Below, piece by piece: positions 36,510 through 44,551 of a DNA stretch of 64,000 nt. Numbering within the stretch: the first letter of the stretch is position 1; each line of letters begins with the position of its first letter. Under the pieces are notes generated by a model. That model was given only the letters and a program-made list of their open reading frames with translations, had not been told where the DNA came from and did not search any database. The DNA is from Akkermansia muciniphila (GTDB taxonomy: Bacteria > Verrucomicrobiota > Verrucomicrobiia > Limisphaerales > BJHT01). The DNA is taken from assembly GCA_945861535.1 (NCBI GenBank), contig CAMAUZ010000002.1:62001-126000 (forward strand), read 5' to 3'. The position numbers were made by a program, and so were the translations under genes.

Positions 36510-37958
36510 ATGTCACACTGCAAAAACTTCTCCCCCCGCCCGCTCACACGGCGTGCGATGCTCACGCAGTGCGCGAGCGGTTTTGGTGGCCTGTCCCTGC
36601 TGGCGCTGCTGGCCGACAAATCCTTTGGCGCGGCCATCCAGTCCGGCGCGACGACGACGGTCCGTCCGCTCGCACCGCGCCGCCCGCACTTCGCCGCCAA
36701 GGCGCGCAACGTCATCTTTCTCTACATGGACGGCGGCCCGTCGCAGGTGGACACGTTCGATCCCAAGCCGCGGCTGGACTTGGAGAGCGGGAAGAAATTT
36801 GGCGACAAGATCGAGCCGACGCAGTTCAACAACATCGGCAACACGCTCAAAAGCCCATGGGCCTTCCGGCAGTATGGCCAGAGCGGCATTCCCGTCAGCG
36901 ACCTTTTTCCCCACGTCGCACGGTGCGTGGATGACCTGGCCGTGGTGCGCTCGATGACGAGCAATTTTTCCGAGCACACGAACGCCAATTACTTTCTCCA
37001 CACCGGCAGCGGTCTCCAAGGCCGCCCCAGCATGGGCGCGTGGATCGGCTACGGCCTCGGCAGTCCCAACGCCGATCTCCCCGGTTTTATCGTCCTCAAT
37101 GGCGGGCTGATCCCGCCGGGCGGCCTCGACAATTTCAACAGCGGCTTCCTGCCCGCCAGCTATCAAGGCTCGGTGTTCAAGCCCAGCGGCCAGGCCGTCG
37201 CGAACGTCACGCCGTCCGAACCCAAGCCGGAGCTGCAGGCCGCCAAGCTCGCCTTGATGCGCAAACTCGACGCCGGCGTGCTGGAGCGCTTTGGCAAAAT
37301 CGACGCCCTCGAGAGCGCCATCGCCAACTACGAACTCGCCGGCCAGATGCAGCTCGCCGTCCCCGAACTGATGAACCTCGCCGGCGAAACCGACGTGACG
37401 AAAGAGTTGTACGGCCTCAACTCGAAAACCCCCGGCACGCGCACCTTCGGCACCCAATGCCTGCTGGCCCGCCGCATGGTCGAGCGCGGCGTGCGCTTCA
37501 TCGAACTGACCTGCCCGAGCGGCGCGGGCGACCGCTGGGACCAGCACGGCGACCTTAAAAACGGCCATGAGAAAAACTCGCTCTTCGTCGATCAGCCCAT
37601 CGCCGGCCTGCTCACCGACCTCAAAGGCCGCGGCCTGCTCGACAGCACGCTGGTCATCTGGGCGGGCGAGTTCGGGCGCACGCCCTTCGCGCAGGGCAGC
37701 AACGGGCGCGATCACAATCCCTTCGGCTTCACAATCTGGCTCGCGGGCGGCGGCGTGAAAGGCGGCACCATTTACGGCGCGACCGACGAATACGGCTACA
37801 AGGCGCTGCCGGAATACAAGGTCACCATCCACGATCTCCACGCGACGCTGCTGCATCTGCTCGGCCTCGAACACACGCAGCTCACCTATCGGTTCAGCGG
37901 TCGCGACATGCGTCTGACCGACGTACATGGCGAGGTGCTGTTACCGATTCTGGCCTGA
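36510..37958 (+). CDS. DUF1501 secreted protein (sulfatase/alkaline phosphatase-like fold)
   Basis: The 482-residue protein has a Tat-type start (LTRRAMLTQCASGFGGLSLLALLA) and the typical DUF1501 motifs YMDGGPSQVDTFDPKP near residue 70, PHVARCVDDLAVVRSM near 130, FIELTCPSGAGDRWDQHG near 332, VIWAGEFGRTPFAQ near 385 and NPFGFTIWLAGGGVKGG near 405. The family fold resembles alkaline phosphatase/sulfatase, and it is normally paired with a PSCyt1/DUF1549/DUF1553 gene. Here it stands without one next to it. Function unknown; exported, probably folded before export. Confidence 0.95.
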   Translation: MSHCKNFSPRPLTRRAMLTQCASGFGGLSLLALLADKSFGAAIQSGATTTVRPLAPRRPHFAAKARNVIFLYMDGGPSQVDTFDPKPRLDLESGKKFGDKIEPTQFNNIGNTLKSPWAFRQYGQSGIPVSDLFPHVARCVDDLAVVRSMTSNFSEHTNANYFLHTGSGLQGRPSMGAWIGYGLGSPNADLPGFIVLNGGLIPPGGLDNFNSGFLPASYQGSVFKPSGQAVANVTPSEPKPELQAAKLALMRKLDAGVLERFGKIDALESAIANYELAGQMQLAVPELMNLAGETDVTKELYGLNSKTPGTRTFGTQCLLARRMVERGVRFIELTCPSGAGDRWDQHGDLKNGHEKNSLFVDQPIAGLLTDLKGRGLLDSTLVIWAGEFGRTPFAQGSNGRDHNPFGFTIWLAGGGVKGGTIYGATDEYGYKALPEYKVTIHDLHATLLHLLGLEHTQLTYRFSGRDMRLTDVHGEVLLPILA

Positions 37959-37993
37959 CCGAAGCGCGCGAAGACGTCCGCCCGCTCGCCGAC

Positions 37994-38100
37994 GGAGCGC
38001 GGCGTTCACGCCGCAGAAACGCGGAGAGGGAAGGGCGCGCTGGTTTATCTGGAACCCCTCGTTCCATGCGGACGTCTCTGCGGCGTGAACGCCGCGCTCC
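37994..38100. repeat. perfect 23-bp inverted repeat after the DUF1501 gene
   Basis: GGAGCGCGGCGTTCACGCCG... at 37994-38016 is repeated perfectly in inverse at 38078-38100, separated by 61 bp. GGCGTTCACGCC at the centre of each arm is itself palindromic. It begins about 36 bp after the DUF1501 stop, so it could form the end of that transcript. Confidence 0.85.
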
Positions 38101-38217
38101 TCAGCCGCGCGCCGACGGCCTCCCACTCGTCCGCACAACCCCTGCCACCCGTTGACACTGCAACGTCGTTTTGCCCACAGTTCGCACGCTAAAAATTTCC
38201 ACCACCCCGCACCGACC

Positions 38218-39021
38218 ATGAGCAAAACCAAAACCTCCTCCGCTAAAACCCCGCCCGCACCCGCGCCCGCGTTCCGTCTCGACGGCCGCGTCGCGCTCGT
38301 CACCGGCAGCAGCAAAGGCCTCGGCAAGGCCATGGCCATGGCCCTCGGCGCGGCCGGCGCGAAGGTCGTCATCAATTACGCCAACAGCCGCGCCGCGGCG
38401 GAGGCGACGTTCCGCGAATTCACCGCCAAGGGCTACACCGGCCTCCTTGCGCAAGCGGACGTGACGGATCAGGACAGCGTCGAAGCCATGATCGCGCAGG
38501 CCACCAAGAAGCTCGGCCCCATCGACATCGTCGTATGCAACGCCACCTGCGCCCAGCCGCAGAAGCCGATCGAGCAATACGACTGGGCCTTCTACCAATC
38601 CATGCTCGATTTCTTCATCAAGAGTCCTTACCTCCTCACCCGCGCCACCCTCGCCCACATGAAGGCGCAGCGCTGGGGCCGCATCATCAACATCGGCTCG
38701 GAAGTCTTCCAACGCGGCGTGCCCAACTTCAGCGCCTACGTCGCGGCCAAGGGCGGACAAAACGGTTGGACCCGCAGCATGGCCACCGAACTCGCCCCCT
38801 TCGGCATCACCGTGAACATGATCTCGCCCGGCTGGATTCCCGTCGACCGCCACGCGAACGATCCGCAGGCCGTGAAGGATGGCTACAAAGCTCTCATCCC
38901 CGCCGCCCGCTGGGGCGTGCCGGAAGATGTCGGCGGCGCGGTGGTCTTCCTGGCCAGCGAGCAGGCCTCATTCGTCACCGGGCAAAACCTCGCGGTAAAC
39001 GGCGGCATGACTGTGGCGTAA
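38218..39021 (+). CDS. short-chain dehydrogenase/reductase (SDR)
   Basis: The 267-residue NAD(P)-dependent oxidoreductase has TGSSKGLGKA for cofactor binding, CNAT in the NNAG position, a catalytic Ser in NIGSEVF, and the YVAAKGG catalytic Tyr/Lys pair. The C terminus SFVTGQNLAVNGGMTV is the usual SDR ending. A short Lys/Pro/Ala-rich leader (SKTKTSSAKTPPAPAPA) precedes the fold. The ATG at 38218 was chosen because upstream codons are unlike the family. The substrate is not readable. Confidence 0.93.
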   Translation: MSKTKTSSAKTPPAPAPAFRLDGRVALVTGSSKGLGKAMAMALGAAGAKVVINYANSRAAAEATFREFTAKGYTGLLAQADVTDQDSVEAMIAQATKKLGPIDIVVCNATCAQPQKPIEQYDWAFYQSMLDFFIKSPYLLTRATLAHMKAQRWGRIINIGSEVFQRGVPNFSAYVAAKGGQNGWTRSMATELAPFGITVNMISPGWIPVDRHANDPQAVKDGYKALIPAARWGVPEDVGGAVVFLASEQASFVTGQNLAVNGGMTVA

Positions 39022-39067
39022 ACACTCCGGCGCAGTCGGTTCCCAACTCGCCAGCCTTATTCCCCCT

Positions 39068-40468
39068 TCACTCCCCCGCTGCTTCGTACAGATCATCCAG
39101 ACTGTGCCACCGCTGGTTGCCGCCCTTGGTCTCCGTCACCTTCACCGGCGCGCGGGTGAAGAAACGCTGGCCCAGGGTGGCCTGACGCGTGTTGGGAAAA
39201 TGGCCTAGCCGCGCGGCCAGTTCCCCGCGCATCTCCGTGGGCGAACGCACCGCACCCCATTTGCATTCGCCCAAGTCGGTCCAGCCGTCCTGCCGCAGAC
39301 CCACGATGTCGATCTGCGCGTCCTTGTCCCAGTATTCTCCGATCTCGCAGGCGGCGCTGACACCTTCCCGGGCATAAAGCAACGGCAGCGCCTCACGGCA
39401 CAGCCGCTCAAACGCATGCCCGAAGAACGCATCCATCTGGGGACGCACGAACTGCTGCACGGCGCGCTGCGGGCCGAGCAGCGCGATCTGGCTCGTGTGC
39501 GGAAACACAAACCGAAACCAAAAGCGGAGCAGCGGATCCTCGAGCGAATAACGCACCTGTCGCGTCTGCGGTGGCGCGCCGGTCAGCGGGTAACGGCGCA
39601 GCACATAGCCCAGCTCCATCAAGGTGGTCAGATAAAACTGCAGCGCGCGGTCACCGATCCCGGTGGCCCCGGACAACCCCGCGTTTGTCACCTGCCCGGC
39701 CGCCAGCGCCATGAGGATCGAGTGATAGTTGGCGACCTCGCGAAGCTCCTCCCGCAGCAAAAACTCAGGCTCGCGGAACAACGGCCCCAGCTCATCGAAC
39801 ATCGCCGCGGCGAGATTCTGCTCCACCGACAGCGCCGGCGAAAAACACCGCAGGTAGAACGGCAGCCCGCCACAGATGAAGTAGGCCCGGGCCTGGTCCA
39901 CCCGTGACCAGCGCGGATGAAACTGCGCCGCCTCCCCGTAGCCAAACGGCTTCAGAAGCATCTGCCCGGTGCGCCGGCCGAAGAGCGGACTTTTCTTTCC
40001 GAGCACCTCCCGCTCCATGAAACCGAGGTAGGAGCCGCAAAGAATGAGCATGATCTTGCCCGACTTCCAACGCTGGTCCCAACACGCTTGAATGACCGAG
40101 GGCAGCTCCGGACTGGCGCCCGCCATCCATTGAAACTCGTCGAGCGAGAGGATGAACTTCCCCGGACCGCGCCAGCGGTCCTCGACCGCCCGGAACGCGG
40201 CGGACCAGTCAGCCGCCGGGTAAGTCGCCAGCAGCGGTTCGCCAAGCGCCTCGGCGGCAGCTTCGAGAAACTCCCGCATTTGCAGCGCGCCCGGGGCCTG
40301 TTTGCCCACGTAATAAAGGCCCGGCTTGCCGCGCATGAAGTGAACGATCAGCTCGCTCTTCCCGACCCGGCGACGGCCATAGACCGGCCACAGCGCGCCT
40401 CCCTCGGCTTGCCACGCCGCTTCCAGCGCGGCCAGTTCCCGCTGCCGCCCGACGAATTCAGTGCTCAT
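39068..40468 (-). CDS. AAA-type ATPase with DUF234-like C-terminal domain
   Basis: The 466-residue protein belongs to the archaeal/bacterial ATPase family that carries a C-terminal DUF234 domain. Seen: the Walker A GRRRVGKSE near residue 33, Walker B FILSLDEFQWM near 110, a winged-helix-like middle (GATGIGDRALQFYL), and a C-terminal nuclease-like part with FERLCREALP, DIVGLRQDGWTDLGECKW, where D...E.K matches a PD-(D/E)xK pattern. Such genes often move between genomes and may be in selfish or defence contexts (inference). The start was set at the ATG for STEFVGRQRE; an ATG at 40483 is possible. A longer frame reads the repeats upstream as SHDL peptides. Confidence 0.85.
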   Translation of the reverse strand: MSTEFVGRQRELAALEAAWQAEGGALWPVYGRRRVGKSELIVHFMRGKPGLYYVGKQAPGALQMREFLEAAAEALGEPLLATYPAADWSAAFRAVEDRWRGPGKFILSLDEFQWMAGASPELPSVIQACWDQRWKSGKIMLILCGSYLGFMEREVLGKKSPLFGRRTGQMLLKPFGYGEAAQFHPRWSRVDQARAYFICGGLPFYLRCFSPALSVEQNLAAAMFDELGPLFREPEFLLREELREVANYHSILMALAAGQVTNAGLSGATGIGDRALQFYLTTLMELGYVLRRYPLTGAPPQTRQVRYSLEDPLLRFWFRFVFPHTSQIALLGPQRAVQQFVRPQMDAFFGHAFERLCREALPLLYAREGVSAACEIGEYWDKDAQIDIVGLRQDGWTDLGECKWGAVRSPTEMRGELAARLGHFPNTRQATLGQRFFTRAPVKVTETKGGNQRWHSLDDLYEAAGE

Positions 40469-40487
40469 GACGAGGAGGTTCATAATC

Positions 40488-40546
40488 AAGTCATGACTTG
40501 TCAAGTCGTGACTTGACAAGTTATGCCATGACAAGTCGTGACTTTG
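40488..40546. promoter_or_regulatory. array of AAGTCRTGACTT palindromes upstream of the ATPase gene
   Basis: Three copies of the 12-mer AAGTC(A/G)TGACTT lie at 40488-40499, 40503-40514 and 40533-40544, with a further TGCCATGACA half-site between. They begin about 20 bp upstream of the start codon, where a promoter/operator would be. Palindromic multi-copy arrays here suggest repressor sites. No -10/-35 was identified. Confidence 0.5.
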
Positions 40547-40550
40547 GATA

Positions 40551-40800
40551 GGTTCCGAGACGGGAAAGCAGAAGGGGCACGCCGCGCTCCGTAGTTGGGC
40601 AACGCCTCGAGCCAGCCAGCACCGCCGGGAGGGCGCGTCTGCCCTCAGCACGCCGCCGAACCGTCAGGCGGGAAGTCAGAGCCAAAGGGCCGGCACGCCC
40701 GCGTGCAACCGCCGCCCGCGCCAATCCTCCTGCGTCCGAATGGGACCAAGTCAGAGCCGCGCGCAACGCGGCCCTACCACAAGGAAGGCTCCCGCTCGCC
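40551..40800. other. intergenic stretch with repeat half-copies
   Basis: It holds a half-copy of the GGGCGCGTCTG...CAGCACGCCGCCG element at 40628-40672 (compare 54661-54742) and a reversed GTAGGGCCGCGTTGCGCGCGG word at 40756-40781 (compare 1943-1967). No gene is supported. Confidence 0.5.
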
Positions 40801-41967
40801 TCACAAATCCCGCGCGTGCAGATTCATCAATGACATCCCCGCGCCGGTATCGCGCAGGCCGAAGGCGCCGCGGGCGGGCGTCCCGGCGGGCAGCGTCTCC
40901 TTCTGCGTTTCCTTGTCGTTGATCTTCACCACCAACTCGCGCCCTTGAAGATGGACGACCACGCGCTGATACCGTCCAGGCACCACACTCGTGAGCTTCA
41001 CCTCGGCGCCCTTGCCCTCCTGGCCGCGCACGAACACCGCGGGCGGCACGATCTCTTTCCCCGCCGCCGGTTTCGCCGGACTGCAATCAAAGAGCAACTC
41101 CGCATCGCCATATTCCTTCGCCGTCCAGAGCGTCGCGTCGCTGTTCGCCGCGCCCTCTTTCAAACCAATCCGCCCGCCCGCGGTCCAGCGCGTGGCCGTG
41201 GCCGCGTTCGTGCGCCAGCCGCGCAGATCGAGGCCGGTGAACAAATTCTGCCAGCCCGGATCGAGCGGCGCGACCAGCTCCGGCGCGGGATTGCCCGACG
41301 GCGTTTCCTTGATGCGCACATTGCGGAACTCGATCGGGGCACCCTCAGATTCCAGCGCGAGATAGCCCTTGCGATAATTGCAGTCATCGCCGCCGGAGAC
41401 CTCCTTGCCGTTCACATGCAGGCGGAGCGAACCGTTGTTACAAACGATGCGATAATGATTCCACTCGCCCACGCCCTTGCTGCGGTCCTCGGACGGAAAG
41501 CTGCGGCTGCCCTTGTGTCTGCCCAGCGGAATCATGGTCGCGCCATGAATCGGGAAGACATCGCCGTGCGTGGTGAACCAGTCGGATTTCTTGCCGTTCT
41601 GTTTCTCGTAATTCGTGGCGTACCCGTGATCGAGCACCTGCACCTCGATGCCGCGCAGGAACGGCACACCCGGCGCCGAGATCGGCGTGCCCCAGATGAA
41701 CACGCCCGAGTTGCCGCCGCTCTGGAGATGCCGCCACTCGACCTCGAGGATGAAGTTCTCGTACTGCCGCGTCGTGCGCAGCGCGCCGACGGGCTGCCCG
41801 GTGCAGAAGATTTTTCCCTCGCGCACGCTCCACGTCTCGGGCGCACAATTCGCATTCACCCAGCCGGTCAGATCGCGGCCGTTGAACAAAGGCACAAAAC
41901 CATCTTCATCCGCGGCGACCGCAATGCGCGCCACGGCCAGGAGGAGAACTACGAGCAGGTGTTTCAT
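40801..41967 (-). CDS. secreted protein with two DUF1080 (3-keto-disaccharide hydrolase-like) domains
   Basis: The 388-residue protein opens with a signal peptide (KHLLVVLLLAVARIAVAA) and the DUF1080 start LFNGRDLTGWVN. A first domain covers about 24-235 (QSGGNSGVFIWG; EWNHYRIVCNNGSLRLHVNG), and a second, shorter, starts at LFTGLDLRGWRTN near 260. DUF1080 is a jelly-roll family linked to 3-keto-disaccharide hydrolysis and sugar breakdown. The ATG at 41967 was chosen for the signal peptide. No sugar-gene neighbours were seen. Confidence 0.9.
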   Translation of the reverse strand: MKHLLVVLLLAVARIAVAADEDGFVPLFNGRDLTGWVNANCAPETWSVREGKIFCTGQPVGALRTTRQYENFILEVEWRHLQSGGNSGVFIWGTPISAPGVPFLRGIEVQVLDHGYATNYEKQNGKKSDWFTTHGDVFPIHGATMIPLGRHKGSRSFPSEDRSKGVGEWNHYRIVCNNGSLRLHVNGKEVSGGDDCNYRKGYLALESEGAPIEFRNVRIKETPSGNPAPELVAPLDPGWQNLFTGLDLRGWRTNAATATRWTAGGRIGLKEGAANSDATLWTAKEYGDAELLFDCSPAKPAAGKEIVPPAVFVRGQEGKGAEVKLTSVVPGRYQRVVVHLQGRELVVKINDKETQKETLPAGTPARGAFGLRDTGAGMSLMNLHARDL

Positions 41968-42199
41968 GCCGCGACGCTGCCCCCACCCGCGCCCAAATGC
42001 ACGCACGAAGCAAAGCGCCCGGGGCCGAATTCAGGCGTCGCGCGCCGCTCACGCCGCAGGAGCGTGGGCGATCAAGCGAGGGTTGGAGTTACCAGCAACT
42101 CGCCGGACCGGCGGACGTCGCGACGGCGCTCCCGGCGATTCCGTTGACGATCAGAGGGCCGTCGGCTAACACCGCTGAAACTTCACCCAAGCCCGCACC

Positions 42200-43966
42200 A
42201 TGAACTCACCCCTGCCTCCCGCGCCCGAAACAGCGCCCACCCTGAACCGACCGAGCCTGGCCGTCGCGAGCCTGGTTCTCGGCATTCTCGCGCTGATCCT
42301 GAGCTTGGTCCTGATCGGGGGCGTGCTCGGCATGGTGGGGCTTGGACTGGGCGTGCTGCACCTGCGACAACGGCGCGGGCCGGGCGGCATGGCGAGATGG
42401 GGAATCGGCCTCTCGGTGGTGGGCATCGTTGCGAGCCTGGTACTCGCAGTCGGATATTATCAGCTCTTCCAGCAGGTGCAGAAGAGCATGAAGGCCGGCG
42501 GCGGCGGCGCGGCATTGACCGAGTGGGAAGGCGTGGCGGCGCCGGACCTCACGGTGACGACGCTCGACGGGCGGAAGCTTTCGCTCGCCGACCTCCGCGG
42601 CAAACGCGTGGTGTTGGATTTCTGGGCGACGTGGTGTCCGCCCTGCGTGAAGGAGATTCCGCACTTCATCGAGTTGTATAAGCAAACCTCGCGCGACGAG
42701 GTGGAAATCGTCGGCATCAGTTCGGAGGCGGCGACGGTGCTCAAGCCGTTCGTCGAGCAGAAGGGAATTAATTATCCCATCGCGACCGCGGACAAGCTGG
42801 TCCCGCCGTTCAGCGATGTGCGGTCCATTCCCACGACGTTTTTCGTGGATCGCAAAGGCGTCATCCAGTCGGTGGCGATCGGCTACCACGATCTGGCCGC
42901 GCTGCGCGCGCGGGCGCTGGGGAAAGATTTTGAGGGCGCGCCGAAAGCCGCGCCGACGCCGCCAGCCGATGAGACCACGACCGCGTCCGCTCCGGCCACC
43001 AGTGGATTGAAAGAGCCGACCAAGGTTCGCCGCAGCGAAAAGCTGTGGACGAAGGCGGTGCCGCGCGCGCAGGCGTTGTGCGTGGGCGACTGGGATGGCG
43101 ATGGCCGGACGGAAATCCTCGTGCTCGCGGATCGCCAGTTGCAGGTGCTGACGAGCGAGGGCAAGGAGCTCGCCACGGTGACGCTGCCCGACCGCTTCGC
43201 GACGATCGAGATGGGCCGGCACCAGACCGGCGGTGCGCGGTTGTTGGGTTATTCCAACTGGGGCCCGCAGGTGCGGGTGATGGATTCGACCGGGAAGGAA
43301 TTGTGGGCTTTTCCCTGCAAGCTCGGGGTGGACGGCGCGCACTGGGGCGATCTCGACGGCGACGGCACCGACGAACTGATCGTTGGCCTTAACGGCGGCG
43401 GCGGCCTGCACGCGGTCTCCGCCGAGGGCAAGACGCTGTGGTCAGTGATGAGTCTGGCCAACGTGTGGAATCAGGCAGTCGTTCCCGCGGCCAAGGGTCG
43501 TCCGGCGCGCGTCTTCGCCACCGAGGCGGGCGGGACCGTGCGCGTTTACGACGCGCTCGGGGAATTGCTCCAGACGATCCGGCCGCTGGGAAAATATTGT
43601 TCGCAGATGGCCGCGACCGCGGTGGACGCCGCCGGCACAATTCAGGCCGTCGCCGTGGGCGAGGACACGGCCATCGCGTTCAATGAAACCGGGCAGGTGG
43701 CGTGGTCCACACCGGTCACCAAAAACAACGGTTCGTGGCGGAGCGCGACTTTTTCGAGTGGCGATCTGGATGGGGATGGCGTGAAGGACTGGGCCTTTCT
43801 CGAAGCGAGCGGTGAACTGGTGGTGGCGAGCGCCGCCGGCGAACGGCTGGCCGCTCTGCCGGCCGACAAAGGCCTCGGCGCATTTGCCATTGTCCCCGGC
43901 AAGGACGGCCCCGGACTGCTGGTCGTGCTGACGGGGGGCGCGGTGCGGGCGTATCGGTTCGAGTGA
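42200..43966 (+). CDS. membrane-anchored thioredoxin-like protein fused to an FG-GAP/VCBS-like beta propeller
   Basis: The 588-residue protein starts with two membrane segments (DUF4190-like; about residues 14-40 and 58-82), then a TlpA/ResA thioredoxin domain at about 110-240 with FWATWCPPCVKEIPHF, whose CPPC is the redox site, and FSDVRSIPTTFFVDRKG with the cis-Pro. From about 290 on, repeats with VGDWDGDGRTEILV, WGDLDGDGTDELIVG and DLDGDGVKDWAF are FG-GAP blades, where D-x-D-x-D binds calcium in the family. It may reduce disulfides of envelope proteins and use the propeller to bind partners. Confidence 0.88.
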   Translation: MNSPLPPAPETAPTLNRPSLAVASLVLGILALILSLVLIGGVLGMVGLGLGVLHLRQRRGPGGMARWGIGLSVVGIVASLVLAVGYYQLFQQVQKSMKAGGGGAALTEWEGVAAPDLTVTTLDGRKLSLADLRGKRVVLDFWATWCPPCVKEIPHFIELYKQTSRDEVEIVGISSEAATVLKPFVEQKGINYPIATADKLVPPFSDVRSIPTTFFVDRKGVIQSVAIGYHDLAALRARALGKDFEGAPKAAPTPPADETTTASAPATSGLKEPTKVRRSEKLWTKAVPRAQALCVGDWDGDGRTEILVLADRQLQVLTSEGKELATVTLPDRFATIEMGRHQTGGARLLGYSNWGPQVRVMDSTGKELWAFPCKLGVDGAHWGDLDGDGTDELIVGLNGGGGLHAVSAEGKTLWSVMSLANVWNQAVVPAAKGRPARVFATEAGGTVRVYDALGELLQTIRPLGKYCSQMAATAVDAAGTIQAVAVGEDTAIAFNETGQVAWSTPVTKNNGSWRSATFSSGDLDGDGVKDWAFLEASGELVVASAAGERLAALPADKGLGAFAIVPGKDGPGLLVVLTGGAVRAYRFE

Positions 43967-44141
43967 ACCCGGCGGACGCTGGATGGGTAGGCTGAATTGG
44001 AAATGCCGCGCGTCAGAAAAATCCCCGGAAGGAAGCGGCGGTTCTCAGGGATTTTCCGGTGGCGGGCGGCAATCGCGGGAGGGTGCCGGGGGAATTTCTC
44101 GTGGGGCTGCGGATTTTTTCGGACCGCGCTCTGCCGAGGGT

Positions 44142-44229
44142 GGTAGGGCGGGGTGTCCTCACCCCGCCGTCGGCCACACTGGCATCGCCTCGGCATTCGG
44201 CGGCGCGGTGAGGACACCGCGCCCTACCC
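44142..44229. repeat. inverted-repeat element (GGTAGGGCG family)
   Basis: Left arm 44142-44168 (GGTAGGGCGGGGTGTCCTCA...) and right arm 44202-44229 (GGTGAGGACACCGCGCCCTA...) are inverted partners around a 33-bp spacer. It has the same design as 54661-54742. It lies between convergent ends of the thioredoxin-like and DUF4926 genes. Confidence 0.8.
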
Positions 44230-44250
44230 ACCGGTGGTTCACGCCAGCAA

Positions 44251-44487
44251 TCAGGCCGCTTGCAGTTCGCGGGCGTGGGGAATGTCGCGGGTCTGGAGCG
44301 GCCGCACTTGGGCACGCTCCAACGTCAGTAGCGCGACGGTGTGACCGTCGTAGCCGACAAATTCCACTTCAAAGGCCACGCCATTCCCATGCACCAGCAC
44401 GGCGGTGCCCACATCGCCGCGCATCAACCCATGTCTAGCCAGGTCACAGGTCAGCGCGACGGCGTCCAGTTCATTGATGGTGCTCAT
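44251..44487 (-). CDS. DUF4926 small protein
   Basis: The 78-residue protein follows the DUF4926 pattern: INELDAVALTCDLARHGLM, a GDVGTAVLVHGNG turn and AFEVEFVGYDGHTVALLTLE. DUF4926 proteins are small beta-barrel-like and function is unknown; they often occur next to toxin-antitoxin or defence genes, but none is adjacent here. The ATG at 44487 was chosen, as the 14 upstream codons are unlike the family. ileS starts upstream of it on the same strand and ends 64 bp away. Confidence 0.8.
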   Translation of the reverse strand: MSTINELDAVALTCDLARHGLMRGDVGTAVLVHGNGVAFEVEFVGYDGHTVALLTLERAQVRPLQTRDIPHARELQAA

Positions 44488-44551
44488 AATTTGGGCAATG
44501 GGTGTGCGGTCAAAAAAGCGGCGCAGCATCGGGCAGTTTCATTCCGCCGCC

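Noticed and set aside
39068-40651. Longer start for the AAA ATPase at 40651
   Set aside because: The extra codons read the palindrome array as SHDL repeats and lie upstream of the conserved STEFVGRQRE start.
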